Source of the DNA: an uncultured Collinsella sp.
Lineage (GTDB): Bacteria > Actinomycetota > Coriobacteriia > Coriobacteriales > Coriobacteriaceae
DNA length: 24,910 nucleotides
Assembly: GCA_937958315.1 (NCBI GenBank)
Contig: CALFGH010000249.1
Coordinates: 1-24,910 of the forward strand
Direction of reading: 5' to 3'
How positions within the stretch are numbered: position 1 is the stretch's first letter; every line of letters begins with the position of its first letter. The notes below the pieces were generated by a model, which saw only the letters and a program-made list of their open reading frames with translations, ran no database searches and was not told where the DNA came from. This document shows positions 15,642 through 23,195 of this stretch, one piece after another. The position numbers were made by a program, and so were the translations under genes.

Positions 15642-15669
15642 GCCTAGGTTCGTAGATGTGAACCTAGGC
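15642..15669. promoter_or_regulatory. 10-bp dyad between the surface-protein gene and the LuxR-type regulator gene
   Basis: GCCTAGGTTC (15642-15651), 8 bases, then the exact inverse (15660-15669), with CAGGTAGA adjoining on the minus strand as at 13222. The outer bases differ from the other dyad yet remain paired, so symmetry is kept while sequence varies. Its place between divergent genes suits control of either or both. A TACAAT at 15729-15734 is a possible -10 box for the regulator. Confidence 0.65.
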
Positions 15670-15771
15670 CTCTACCTGCGGTTTAATTCAATATGATTTC
15701 GCCATCGCCACACTCGTCCCGGGAACGCTACAATCGAGGACACGATTATTCGTCCACCCAAAGGACCGTCC

Positions 15772-17175
15772 TTGAACCTGAGCAGGTCTAAAATCAACGC
15801 GCTTCTGGCACTCGCGCTCTTCACCTTCGCCTTCCTTGCCGCCGAGTTTCGCTTCGACGTCAACGTCGGGCTGCTCGCCGGTGCCGAACGCGTTGTGATC
15901 GCACAGGGCTTTATCCTTGGCGCCAGCGTCATCGGCTTTATCGGATATGCACCACTGCTCGGTCTCGCCCAACGCAAAGGCCAGCCCCAGGCAGTTGTCA
16001 GCGCCGCCGTTCCCATCGCCATCCTGGGATTGACCCAGATCCAGTCCCCCACGGGTTCGCTTGCCCTCGAGATTCTGGGCTGCCTCGCATTCCTCGGACT
16101 CGGCCTGTTGGGCGCCGCTACGCACTACGCCTTTTCACTGGCGTTTCAAGACGATCCCAAGCTCGCCACCGGTGCGGGAGCGGCATATGCCGCGGGCATC
16201 CTGATGCAGTTCGCCGTCAACCTGCTCAATTGCGGCGGTATCGCAGAGCTCATCGTCCTTGGCATAGCGACTATCGCCATATCCGCCCTCAGCGTCGTTC
16301 CCCTAAAGGCTGCCGAGAGCTCCAGCCCCGCCATCAATCCCTTTGCTGAGTCCTCTCATGCCCTCGCCAAACAGGCATGCTGGAGCATCGCGCTCGTCAT
16401 GATTCTTGCCTGTCTGTTCTCCACCCTCGACAACGTGGTCACACTCTCCAACGCCCACGGCACCATTGCCGTGCAGACTTGGCCGCGCCTCTTTTTGGCG
16501 GCAAGCGGCCTTGCCGCCGGTCTTATCTTTGACCTTGCCGAGCGCCGCTACATGGGGCTTGTCATGCTCGGCATCGCCGTGCTCTCGACCATTTCCATCC
16601 TGGCCGTGGAGGCCGGCGCCGATCCCAACCTAGGCCTTGTCGTCTTTTACCTGAGCTCGGGCTTTTTTGTCACGTTCTTTACCGCCACCTTTACACAGCT
16701 GGCACCGCGCATGCATGCACCCGCCCTCTGGGCCGGCATGGGGCGCGCCGCCAACAATGTATGTGCATTCACTACATCGGGCATCTCGCTTGCCCTCGTG
16801 ATCTCGGGCAACGTTGCCCTCATCATGATCGGTGCGCTCATGCTGCTTGTGGCGGCGAGTGTGGCGTTTGTAGCTGCGGGCCTGTTCCGCCTGCCCCAAA
16901 CCGAGCAGGAGCGCGAGCGCGAGCAGCTGGCAGAAGAAGCACTCGCCGCCCCCACCATCGAGGAGCAACGCCAGGCCTTCATCGCCAACCACGCTCTCAC
17001 CCCGCGCGAAGTCGACGTGCTCATAGCCGTGACCCAGGATGAACGCCCGCTCAAGCAGGTCGCCGAGGAGCTCGGTATCTCGATGCGCATGGTGCAGCGC
17101 CACCTGAGCTCTATCTACCAAAAGACCGACACGCAGACGCGCGCCGGTCTCACCAAGGCCTTCCCCTCCGCCTAA
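15772..17175 (+). CDS. Membrane-bound LuxR-family transcriptional regulator
   Basis: 467 aa. Residues 1 to about 375 form around ten to twelve hydrophobic segments resembling a transporter (MFS-like) fold. A charged linker (about 376-405) leads to a LuxR/GerE helix-turn-helix at 406-460: LTPREVDVL, then VAEELGISMRMVQRHLSSIYQK. This architecture is common in Coriobacteriia (for example Eggerthella and Slackia) and is thought to sense small molecules at the membrane, but ligands are mostly unknown. The TTG start at 15772 has AAAGGA upstream at a good distance. It is divergent from the 651-aa surface-protein gene, with a dyad between them, so it is a candidate regulator of one or both surface proteins. 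That link is inference. Confidence 0.85.
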   Translation: MNLSRSKINALLALALFTFAFLAAEFRFDVNVGLLAGAERVVIAQGFILGASVIGFIGYAPLLGLAQRKGQPQAVVSAAVPIAILGLTQIQSPTGSLALEILGCLAFLGLGLLGAATHYAFSLAFQDDPKLATGAGAAYAAGILMQFAVNLLNCGGIAELIVLGIATIAISALSVVPLKAAESSSPAINPFAESSHALAKQACWSIALVMILACLFSTLDNVVTLSNAHGTIAVQTWPRLFLAASGLAAGLIFDLAERRYMGLVMLGIAVLSTISILAVEAGADPNLGLVVFYLSSGFFVTFFTATFTQLAPRMHAPALWAGMGRAANNVCAFTTSGISLALVISGNVALIMIGALMLLVAASVAFVAAGLFRLPQTEQEREREQLAEEALAAPTIEEQRQAFIANHALTPREVDVLIAVTQDERPLKQVAEELGISMRMVQRHLSSIYQKTDTQTRAGLTKAFPSA

Positions 17176-17179
17176 AACA

Positions 17180-17220
17180 AAAACCACCACAAAGGTGCCT
17201 GTTCCCTTTGTGGTGGTTTT
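17180..17220. repeat. GGGGACAG-type palindrome, copy 4, acting as terminator between convergent genes
   Basis: A perfect 16-bp inverted repeat (17180-17195 and 17205-17220) that begins AAAACCACC and ends GGTGGTTTT. It lies four bases after the stop of the LuxR-type gene and six bases beyond the stop of the kinase-like gene. The A and T ends make it a good bidirectional terminator, showing that this repeat family can serve that purpose. Confidence 0.8.
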
Positions 17221-17226
17221 GGTCGG

Positions 17227-17850
17227 TTAGCCTTCGAGCTGGGCGACTTTGTAGCGGTAGGCAGCGGCGATAACGTCTTTGCAGCCCTCGCGTCCCAACT
17301 TGGCGCGGTTGACGACGATGTCTTTGCCGCTCGTCATCTTCCACTTTCCGGCGCTGTAGCGCTTGTAGAACGCCTCGCGCGCCTTCTGCTGCTGCTTGAC
17401 CAGCTTGGCGCCCTTCTTTTTGTTAAGGCCACGCTTCTTGCGCACGATCTCGACGCGATCCTCAAAGGGTGCGGTCACCAGCACGGCAATGTGATTGGGG
17501 TTGTTGCGCAGCAGGTAATCGGACAGACGGCCTTCGATAATGCAGCTCTCGGTCTCGCCCAGGTCCAAAATCACCTGGCTCATCTTTTGGAACAACTTGT
17601 CCGAGTACGAACGCGCATCGTAGCGGTCGGGCAGAAACGCCATATTCTCCACGGCCAGGCGCTCGTCGTAGGCAGCCATCTTGTCGAGCGACTCGCCCGC
17701 GCGCAGAGACGCGCGCACCAGCAGCTCGTTGTCGTACAGCGGAATCCCCAACTCGTCGGCAAGCATGCGACCAATCTCGTGGCCCTCGGCGCCAAAGTCG
17801 CGCGCGATGGTAATGACCACAGGATTCTTCTTGTTCTCCAGATCGCTCAT
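17227..17850 (-). CDS. Cytidylate kinase-like family protein
   Basis: 207 aa of the Cytidylate_kin2 type. The N-terminal ITIARDFGAEGHEIGRMLADELGIPLYD (about 12-40) matches the family's nucleotide-binding start, with GAEGHE in place of the more usual GSGGRE. IIEGRLSDYLL and a lysine/arginine-rich lid (RKKRGLNKKKGAKL) follow. It is not the housekeeping Cmk, which is normally linked to other genes and carries a standard P-loop, so the substrate is unknown. The ATG at 17850 follows AAAGGA; an upstream in-frame start would overlap a palindrome and is not chosen. It follows the ABC transporter genes by 48 bases containing a hairpin, and may be transcribed with them at a reduced level. Confidence 0.8.
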   Translation of the reverse strand: MSDLENKKNPVVITIARDFGAEGHEIGRMLADELGIPLYDNELLVRASLRAGESLDKMAAYDERLAVENMAFLPDRYDARSYSDKLFQKMSQVILDLGETESCIIEGRLSDYLLRNNPNHIAVLVTAPFEDRVEIVRKKRGLNKKKGAKLVKQQQKAREAFYKRYSAGKWKMTSGKDIVVNRAKLGREGCKDVIAAAYRYKVAQLEG

Positions 17851-17866
17851 CGCGATTCCTTTCTCT

Positions 17867-17897
17867 ATGTGGCAAAGGGGCTGTCCCTTTGCCACAT
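17867..17897. repeat. Short palindrome with GGGACAG core between permease and kinase-like genes
   Basis: ATGTGGCAAAGGG (17867-17879) faces its exact inverse (17885-17897) across 5 bases. It resembles the other GGGGACAG palindromes. It occupies nearly all of the gap between the two genes and could act as a partial terminator or as an mRNA-stabilising hairpin. Confidence 0.7.
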
Positions 17898-17898
17898 T

Positions 17899-18537
17899 CT
17901 ACGCTGCCACCATTCGCCTCTGATACGCCCTCACCAGCAGCGAGATACCAAAGTTGAGCACAAAGTACATCGCAAACACCAGGCCGTAGAGCATAAGAAC
18001 CTGCGACAGGTCGATCGCATGGGCCATCACGACATTTGCCGTGTACATGAGCTCGGCCACGTTAATACCCGAAAGATACGAGCTGTCCTTAATGACGGTC
18101 GTGCACTGGCTAAACAGCGCCGGGATGATCGTCTTAAACGTCTGCGGCAGAATGATGTAGCGCATGGTGGCAAAGAAGCCGAAGCCCTGGCTCTGCGCTG
18201 CCTCAAACTGGCCGCGCGGAATCGAGTTGAGGCCGCCGCGCACAATCTCGGCCATAACAGCGCTGGTAAACAGCGTAAAGGCGATGGTCGAAATCACAAT
18301 GTCCAAACCCTGCACCGTAAAGTAGATAAACAGGATCCACAGCAGATTCGGCGTGCAACGGAACAGCTCGATATAGGCGCTCACCAAAATACGGAACGGG
18401 CGGGGCGCATAGCTTTTAACGAGCGCCAGCACCGTGCCAAAGATGAGCGAGAAAAAGATCGACAGCGCCGAGATCTCGATTGTCTTAACAAAGCCGCCCC
18501 AAATGTAGAGCAGGTTGGTCGCGTTGAAGATTTCCAT
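17899..18537 (-). CDS. Polar amino-acid ABC transporter permease, second subunit
   Basis: 212 aa, HisM/GlnP family, with about five membrane segments. The EAA loop that docks onto the ATPase is clear: NSIPRGQFEAAQSQGFG followed by YIILPQTFKTIIPAL. It starts three bases after the stop of the first permease, with GGAGG located inside the end of that gene. With its partner it would form the heterodimeric channel of the importer. The substrate cannot be read from the sequence; glutamate, glutamine, aspartate or a related polar amino acid is expected for the family. Confidence 0.92.
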   Translation of the reverse strand: MEIFNATNLLYIWGGFVKTIEISALSIFFSLIFGTVLALVKSYAPRPFRILVSAYIELFRCTPNLLWILFIYFTVQGLDIVISTIAFTLFTSAVMAEIVRGGLNSIPRGQFEAAQSQGFGFFATMRYIILPQTFKTIIPALFSQCTTVIKDSSYLSGINVAELMYTANVVMAHAIDLSQVLMLYGLVFAMYFVLNFGISLLVRAYQRRMVAA

Positions 18538-18540
18538 GCG

Positions 18541-19287
18541 CTAGGCCTCCTCTACGTTGTCGAGCCCCAGCTCGGCCAGGCTCACGCCGCGCGGACGCTC
18601 CTTGGAGCGGCGCTCGAGCCACTGCACCAGCATGGCGAGCGGAAAGCAGATGATGAAGTACATGAGGCAGCAGACGATGTATCCCTGCAGGTAACCGTAC
18701 AGACTCACAAAGTTGTCGGAACGGTACATAAGGTCGCCGCCGGCCACGAGCGCCAGCACCGACGTGTTCTTGACCAGGTTGAGCGCCTGGTTACACAGCG
18801 GCGGCAGAATGATCTTGAACGTCTGGGGCAGCACGATGTACCAGTACGCCTGCGCACGGGTAAAGCCCTGGCTCTGGGCCGCCTCCATCTGACCGCGCGG
18901 AACCGCCTCGATACCGGTGCGGATGACCTCCGAAATGTAGGCCGCATGATACAGGCCCACACCCAAGAAGCCCAGCACGAACGGCGCGATGCGCACCGGC
19001 TGGTCGGCACCGGTTATGGCCTGCAAAAACTGCGGACCGGCCATGTACATAAAGAGCACCTGCACGGGCAACGGGGTGTTCTGGTAAAACTCCACGTACA
19101 CGCGGCTTATGGCGCGCAGCACGCGCGAGCGAGTGGTAGAGAACACGCCCAGCAGCGTGCCCAGCACCAGCGACAGCAGCAGACCGGCAACGACCACTTG
19201 CAGCGTCACGCCAAAGCCCTCCCAGAAGGGCCCCATGTTTTGAAATGTCGTCGACCAACGGTCGGCGTCAAATAATCCTTCGAGCAT
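18541..19287 (-). CDS. Polar amino-acid ABC transporter permease, first subunit
   Basis: 248 aa, HisQ/GlnP family. A periplasm-side lead is followed by membrane segments starting at about residue 25 (GVTLQVVVAGLLLSLVLGTLLG). The EAA loop EAVPRGQMEAAQSQGFTRAQAYWYIVLPQ is well conserved. The ATG at 19287 is chosen because AAGGAAGG stands just before it; a longer version would read into the end of the binding-protein gene. It lies 25 bases after the binding-protein gene, in the same operon. Confidence 0.92.
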   Translation of the reverse strand: MLEGLFDADRWSTTFQNMGPFWEGFGVTLQVVVAGLLLSLVLGTLLGVFSTTRSRVLRAISRVYVEFYQNTPLPVQVLFMYMAGPQFLQAITGADQPVRIAPFVLGFLGVGLYHAAYISEVIRTGIEAVPRGQMEAAQSQGFTRAQAYWYIVLPQTFKIILPPLCNQALNLVKNTSVLALVAGGDLMYRSDNFVSLYGYLQGYIVCCLMYFIICFPLAMLVQWLERRSKERPRGVSLAELGLDNVEEA

Positions 19288-19312
19288 TTGATTCCTTCCT
19301 TGGACGATGCGC

Positions 19313-20188
19313 CTATACGAGACCCCAGGTCTTGACCTCTTGGTCGAGCCAGCCATCGGCCAGGCGATCGCAAATCACCTGATCGACCACGGCCGAAAGG
19401 TCGCAGCCCTTCTTGGTCGCCACGCCGTAGCCTTGCTCGCCAAACTTGACCTCGGGCTGCAACAGCTCAACGGTCTCGTTCATGTAACCGGCCAGCGTGG
19501 AGCGGTCCATGGCAAAGACGTCGATATTGCCGGCGTCGAGCGAACTCTTGATGATGGGGTAGCCGCTAAAGGCCCTAAACTCGGGCTTGCAGCTAAAGCC
19601 GTTGTCCTTGATCATCTGCTCGATCAGGCCCTGCGTGGTGGCGCCCTGGCTCACGCCAATGACCTTGCCGTCCAAGTCCTCAATCGAGGTAAAGCCCGAA
19701 CGCTTCTTGACCATGAGTCCCACGTAGTCGGTGCGGTACGGCGTCGAGAAATCCCAGCTCTTCTTGCGCTCGTCGGTGATGGTGTAGGTCGCCGCGACCA
19801 CGTCGAGCTGGCCGTTATCGATCAGCGGGCCGCGTGTCTTGGGCGTTACGTCGGTAAACTCGACAAGCTCCTGGGCGCGGGCCTCCTTATAGCTCACGCC
19901 AAAGACGGCAGCGGCGATCTGGTAGCACAAATCAACTTCCATGCCCTCAAAGCGACCCTTGGCGGTGTCGTAATAGCCATAGCCGGGAACGTCCTTCTTA
20001 ACGCCGGCATTCAGATGGCCACGCGACTTGATGGCCGCAAGCTTGGAGCCCTTGTCGGAGCCCTCGCCGCTGGTGGAGTTGCCGCAACCGGTAAGCGCGG
20101 TCCCCGTCAGCGCAAGCATGCTGGCGCCCGCCAGCTGCAAAAAGTGACGGCGCGACACGGCCGCCCTCGTCATATCCGTCATGTCCAT
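19313..20188 (-). CDS. Amino-acid ABC transporter substrate-binding lipoprotein
   Basis: 291 aa, SBP_bac_3 family. The N-terminus has a twin-arginine motif SRRHFLQ (Arg13-Arg14) and then a lipobox LTGC with Cys35, so it is likely exported, perhaps by Tat, and lipid-anchored outside the membrane. The fold signatures are FEGMEVDLCYQIAAAVFG, LDVVAATYTITDERKKSWDFSTPY and IGVSQGATTQGL. These fit glutamate/glutamine/aspartate-type binders, with an Arg/Asp pair for the amino-acid group expected in the fold. GTG at 20191 or ATG at 20188 both fit; ATG is preferred. The gene begins eight bases after the ATPase stop and its ribosome site is weak, suggesting coupling. Confidence 0.92.
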   Translation of the reverse strand: MDMTDMTRAAVSRRHFLQLAGASMLALTGTALTGCGNSTSGEGSDKGSKLAAIKSRGHLNAGVKKDVPGYGYYDTAKGRFEGMEVDLCYQIAAAVFGVSYKEARAQELVEFTDVTPKTRGPLIDNGQLDVVAATYTITDERKKSWDFSTPYRTDYVGLMVKKRSGFTSIEDLDGKVIGVSQGATTQGLIEQMIKDNGFSCKPEFRAFSGYPIIKSSLDAGNIDVFAMDRSTLAGYMNETVELLQPEVKFGEQGYGVATKKGCDLSAVVDQVICDRLADGWLDQEVKTWGLV

Positions 20189-20196
20189 CACCGTGC

Positions 20197-20928
20197 CTAG
20201 TGCAGAATCTTGGACAGGAACTCGCGGCAGCGCGGGTTCTCGGGGTTATCGAAGAAGTGCTCGGGTGTGCCCTCCTCCAGGATGCGGCCGTCCTCCATAA
20301 AGATGACGCGGTCGGCCACCTGGCGCGCAAAGCCCATCTCGTGCGTCACGCAGATCATGGTGATGTCCTCCTGCGCGAGCTCAATCATAACGTCCAGAAC
20401 CTCCTGGACCATCTCGGGGTCGAGCGCCGAGGTCGGCTCGTCAAACAGGATGATGGGCTGCTTAGTGCACAGGGCACGGGCGATGGCGATGCGCTGCTGC
20501 TGACCGCCCGAGAGATTCTGCGGATACTCGCCGGCCTTATGCGCCATGCCGACGCGCTTGAGCGCGGCGATGGCGATCTCGGTCGCCTCCTCCTTGCTCT
20601 TCTTTTGCAGCTTGATGGGCGCGAGCGTCAGGTTGCCCAGCACCGTCATGTTGGGATACAGGTTGAACTGCTGGAACACCATGGAACTATACTTGCGAGC
20701 CATCTCCAGGTGATTCTTTTTGGTGAGCGGCGTACCGTCGATGACGACCTCGCCCGATGTGGGCTCCTCCAGATAATCGACGCAACGGATGAGCGTCGAC
20801 TTACCCGAACCGGAAGGCCCGATCATTACGAGCTTCTCGCCGCGCTTGACGGTGAGATTGATATCTTTGAGCACATGCAGGTCGCCAAAGTACTTGTTGA
20901 GATGCTTGATCTCGATCATGTCTGCCAT
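20197..20928 (-). CDS. Polar amino-acid ABC transporter ATPase
   Basis: 243 aa, GlnQ/HisP family. All ATPase motifs are present: Walker A GPSGSGKS (37-44), Q-loop Gln86, signature LSGGQ (139-143), Walker B IILFDE (159-164) with catalytic Glu164, and the switch His196. It is the first gene of a five-gene minus-strand cluster: ATPase, binding protein, two permeases, kinase-like. The ATG at 20928 follows GGGAAGGGA. It energises import of the amino acid captured by the lipoprotein. Confidence 0.95.
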   Translation of the reverse strand: MADMIEIKHLNKYFGDLHVLKDINLTVKRGEKLVMIGPSGSGKSTLIRCVDYLEEPTSGEVVIDGTPLTKKNHLEMARKYSSMVFQQFNLYPNMTVLGNLTLAPIKLQKKSKEEATEIAIAALKRVGMAHKAGEYPQNLSGGQQQRIAIARALCTKQPIILFDEPTSALDPEMVQEVLDVMIELAQEDITMICVTHEMGFARQVADRVIFMEDGRILEEGTPEHFFDNPENPRCREFLSKILH

Positions 20929-20963
20929 GAATGTCCCTTCCCTGCGTTTACACGAGTTGAACT

Positions 20964-20969
20964 ATTGTA
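20964..20969 (-). promoter_or_regulatory. Candidate -10 box of the ABC transporter operon
   Basis: On the minus strand TACAAT lies about 35 bases upstream of the ATPase start. The -35 region is not consensus, so an activator may be needed or the assignment may be wrong. Confidence 0.4.
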
Positions 20970-21034
20970 CGGAAAGAACCACGTTTCCGCAGCCCACACT
21001 ACATTCCCGTAAAGAACCCGCAACCTTCCACCCA

Positions 21035-21101
21035 CTCATTGGGGACAGACTTAAATGAGCACCCGCTCATTGGGTACTCATTTAAGTCTGTCCCCAATGA
21101 G
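21035..21101. repeat. Perfect 25-bp inverted repeat with GGGGACAG motif
   Basis: Bases 21035-21059 (CTCATTGGGGACAGACTTAA plus ATGAG) and 21077-21101 are exact inverses, with a 17-base loop that itself repeats CTCATTGGG. It belongs to the same broad GGGGACAG class as the other palindromes but has a different arm sequence (TTAAATGAG). It is intergenic, between the ABC operon and the YqeY gene. Confidence 0.8.
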
Positions 21102-21145
21102 CGCCGAAAATAATACAACCGCCCTTGTTGAGCATAAGTCAGCGA

Positions 21146-21245
21146 AAACCCGTACACGCGAGCGAGGTGACGTGAAATGAAAAGGGCGCAGACCTTATGG
21201 TCGCGCCCTTGAAATTGAACGTCAGATTGCCGCGTGTACGGGTTT
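21146..21245. repeat. Nested inverted-repeat element of 100 bp
   Basis: A perfect 15-bp outer arm AAACCCGTACACGCG (21146-21160) matches its inverse at 21231-21245. Inside, an imperfect GACGT.../...ACGTC pairing leads to a perfect AAGGGCGC/GCGCCCTT stem (21182-21189, 21203-21210). The whole can fold into one long interrupted hairpin. It may be a small mobile element or a structured RNA; no promoter or known RNA family was recognised. Confidence 0.6.
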
Positions 21246-21260
21246 GCAGCGTCGAGCCGC

Positions 21261-21284
21261 TACGCGGTTTGGTAAAACCGCGTA
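21261..21284 (-). terminator. Hairpin downstream of the yqeY gene
   Basis: A perfect 10-bp stem (TACGCGGTTT with its inverse) and a 4-base loop, five bases beyond the yqeY stop. No T run follows on the minus strand, so termination may be weak. Confidence 0.4.
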
Positions 21285-21289
21285 ACAAA

Positions 21290-21733
21290 TTACGCAAGTT
21301 TGGCGCCGACGATCTTTGCCGCGGCAGGCTTATCGAAATTGCCACCGGTGGCCTTGCCGAGTGCCCCCATGACCTGGCCCATCTGCTTCTTGGACGTGGC
21401 GCCCAGCTCAGCGATGACCTGCTCGATCAGAGCCTCGAGCTCCTCGCCCGAAACCTGCGCGGGCAGCAGGCTCTCCAGGATCTTGACCTGCTCGGTCAGG
21501 TTGTCGGTACGCTCCTGGTCGGTACCGGCCTTAATGGACATCTCCAGCGTCTCGCTCGTCTGCTTAATCAGACGCTTGATCATGCTGTTGACGTCTTCCT
21601 CGGTCACGTCGCGGCGCTCGTTAACCTCGATATTCTTCACCTCGGCCTTGACCTGGCGAATGATAGACAGGCGAACCTTGTCCTTGGCCTTCATGGCCGC
21701 AATCATTTCCTTCTGCAGTTCTTCGTTGGTCAT
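21290..21733 (-). CDS. GatB/YqeY domain-containing protein
   Basis: 147 aa, the usual size of the stand-alone YqeY family. It resembles the tail domain of the GatB amidotransferase subunit and may bind tRNA, but its role is not established. The whole protein is helical: KDKVRLSIIRQVKAEVKNIEV, then VNSMIKRLIKQTSETLEM and the C-terminal KKQMGQVMGALGKATGGNFDKPAAAKIV that typifies the family. The ATG at 21733 is set by GAGGAGG; the TTG two codons upstream is less likely. It lies 54 bases downstream of the foldase gene on the same strand and is probably co-transcribed with it. Confidence 0.93.
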   Translation of the reverse strand: MTNEELQKEMIAAMKAKDKVRLSIIRQVKAEVKNIEVNERRDVTEEDVNSMIKRLIKQTSETLEMSIKAGTDQERTDNLTEQVKILESLLPAQVSGEELEALIEQVIAELGATSKKQMGQVMGALGKATGGNFDKPAAAKIVGAKLA

Positions 21734-21787
21734 CTGCAAATCCTCCTCAATAGTGCGGTCGGCACTCGCACGAGCGCCGCCCCATGA

Positions 21788-23008
21788 TTACTTAGTCGTC
21801 GACGAATCGTCGGTCGAACTCTTGGTGACGCCCTTTAGACTCACGTTATAGGGTACGTCCTTGGGCATGGGGTTGACGGTAATGTCGGCGTCCTTCTTGT
21901 ACTGCTCCAGCCACTCGCTGTATGCAGTGCTGGCCGCCTGCGTCTTCACCACGTTGGAGATGTACTTCTTGATGTCCTTGGGCACCTGCTTAATGTCATC
22001 GACCTGATTATCGACATGGAAGTAGTCGGTGCACTTGATGATGTGATAACCATAGGTCGACTCGACGACGTCGCTCACATCGCCCTTGTTTAGTCCCTCG
22101 AGCGCCGCCTGGTAGCTGTCGACGAAGGTGGTGAGCTTGTCCCAGCCCACATCGCCCTTCTTCTCCTTGGAGCCGGTGTCATCGGAATACTGCATCACGG
22201 CGTCCTCAAAGCTCAGTTCGCCGGAGTTGATTTTGTCCAGGCACTCCTGCGCCTTGGCCTTGGCGGCGGCCTTGTCCTCGTCAGATGCGTCGGAATCAAC
22301 CTTGATCAGGATGTTCGACGAGCGGCGGGCATCGTTGTAGTTAGACAGGTTCTCGTTGATGTAATCGACGATCTCACTGTCCTTGGGCTTACTGGTGGGC
22401 GCCACGGCGTCCTTAAGCTTTTGCTGTGCCAGGTTCTCCTTGAGCGAGTCCTTGTAGGTGTCCTCGGTATAGCCGTAGGTCTTAAGGGTCTTCTTAAAGG
22501 CCTTGGCACCGCCCGCGCTCTTGCACGCGTCCTTCCATGCCTTCTCGACCTCCTCGTCCGACACCGTCACGCCGTTTTCCTTCTGCGCCTGCTGGAGCAG
22601 AATCTGCTGCGTGTAGGAATCGATGAGCTGCTTGCGGTACTTTTTGGGCGTCAGGTCGTTGTCGACCAGATACTGCGCCCAGTCCTTGTCCTTGGTGTAA
22701 CCGTAGGACGTGCGCATGCTCATGATCTGCTTGGTCACGGTGTCCTCGGTGAGGTTGGTGCCGTTGATGGTGGCGGCGACACCGCCGGTAAGCTTGTAGC
22801 TCGAGGTATCCTCTGCCTGCGACATGAGACCGGAGCATGCCATGGCCGAGACGGAAAGCAGCATTGCCAGCACGCCGATAACCACCAGGACGATCTTGAC
22901 GGTCTTAGACACGTACGTCTTGCGCTGCTTCTTACGAGAGCTGGAGGCAGCGCGAGCCTGCTGCTCGGGCGTCGGCGCGGCCTCGGAGTTCTTTTTCTTG
23001 TTTGCCAT
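21788..23008 (-). CDS. Membrane-anchored peptidyl-prolyl isomerase (PrsA/SurA-like foldase)
   Basis: 406 aa. A lysine-rich cytoplasmic tail (1-37) precedes one membrane segment (about 38-58), ending SAMACSGL, which is not a good lipobox, so a transmembrane anchor is preferred over lipidation. A SurA_N-like helical chaperone region (about 75-220) with INGTNLTEDTV and LIDSYTQQILLQQAQKENGV is followed by a parvulin domain (about 226-330). Its signatures are ILIKVDSDAS, FEDAVMQYSDDTGSKEKKGDVGW and GDVSDVVESTYGYHIIK. It should help fold secreted proteins outside the membrane, possibly including large surface proteins such as those in this window. The ATG follows GAAAGG. Confidence 0.9.
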   Translation of the reverse strand: MANKKKNSEAAPTPEQQARAASSSRKKQRKTYVSKTVKIVLVVIGVLAMLLSVSAMACSGLMSQAEDTSSYKLTGGVAATINGTNLTEDTVTKQIMSMRTSYGYTKDKDWAQYLVDNDLTPKKYRKQLIDSYTQQILLQQAQKENGVTVSDEEVEKAWKDACKSAGGAKAFKKTLKTYGYTEDTYKDSLKENLAQQKLKDAVAPTSKPKDSEIVDYINENLSNYNDARRSSNILIKVDSDASDEDKAAAKAKAQECLDKINSGELSFEDAVMQYSDDTGSKEKKGDVGWDKLTTFVDSYQAALEGLNKGDVSDVVESTYGYHIIKCTDYFHVDNQVDDIKQVPKDIKKYISNVVKTQAASTAYSEWLEQYKKDADITVNPMPKDVPYNVSLKGVTKSSTDDSSTTK

Positions 23009-23084
23009 AGTTGGCCTTTCGCATCACGAATCGAACAAACGCCATTGTGTCACAACGCGGACCCCGCGACACACCTGGTGCATG

Positions 23085-23161
23085 GGGGACAGGTCAATCT
23101 GCACCATTTTGGTGCAAAGGGGGCTCTTCTGGCTGTCGGCAGTTAGGGACATTCCTTTTCT
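23085..23161. repeat. Mosaic of short repeats with GGGGACAG motifs
   Basis: GGGGACAG at 23085-23092, a TGCACCA/TGGTGCA hairpin at 23100-23116, and CTGTCGGCAGTTAGGGACA at 23133-23151, which is an imperfect direct copy of 23160-23178. The stretch fills the gap between the foldase and PTS genes together with the hairpin that follows. Confidence 0.6.
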
Positions 23162-23194
23162 GCCGGCAGTTGGGGACAGTCCCCAAGTGCCGGC
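23162..23194. repeat. GGGGACAG hairpin at the end of the PTS IIA gene
   Basis: GCCGGCAGTTGGGGAC (23162-23177) and its inverse (23179-23194) match at 15 of 16 positions with almost no loop. It begins one base beyond the PTS IIA stop on the minus strand and may end that transcript. Confidence 0.7.
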
Positions 23195-23195
23195 C

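Noticed and set aside
17491..19275. Plus-strand open frame of about 594 codons across the permeases and kinase-like gene
   Set aside because: It lies opposite well-conserved ABC permeases with EAA loops and has low-complexity His/Arg/Gln composition.
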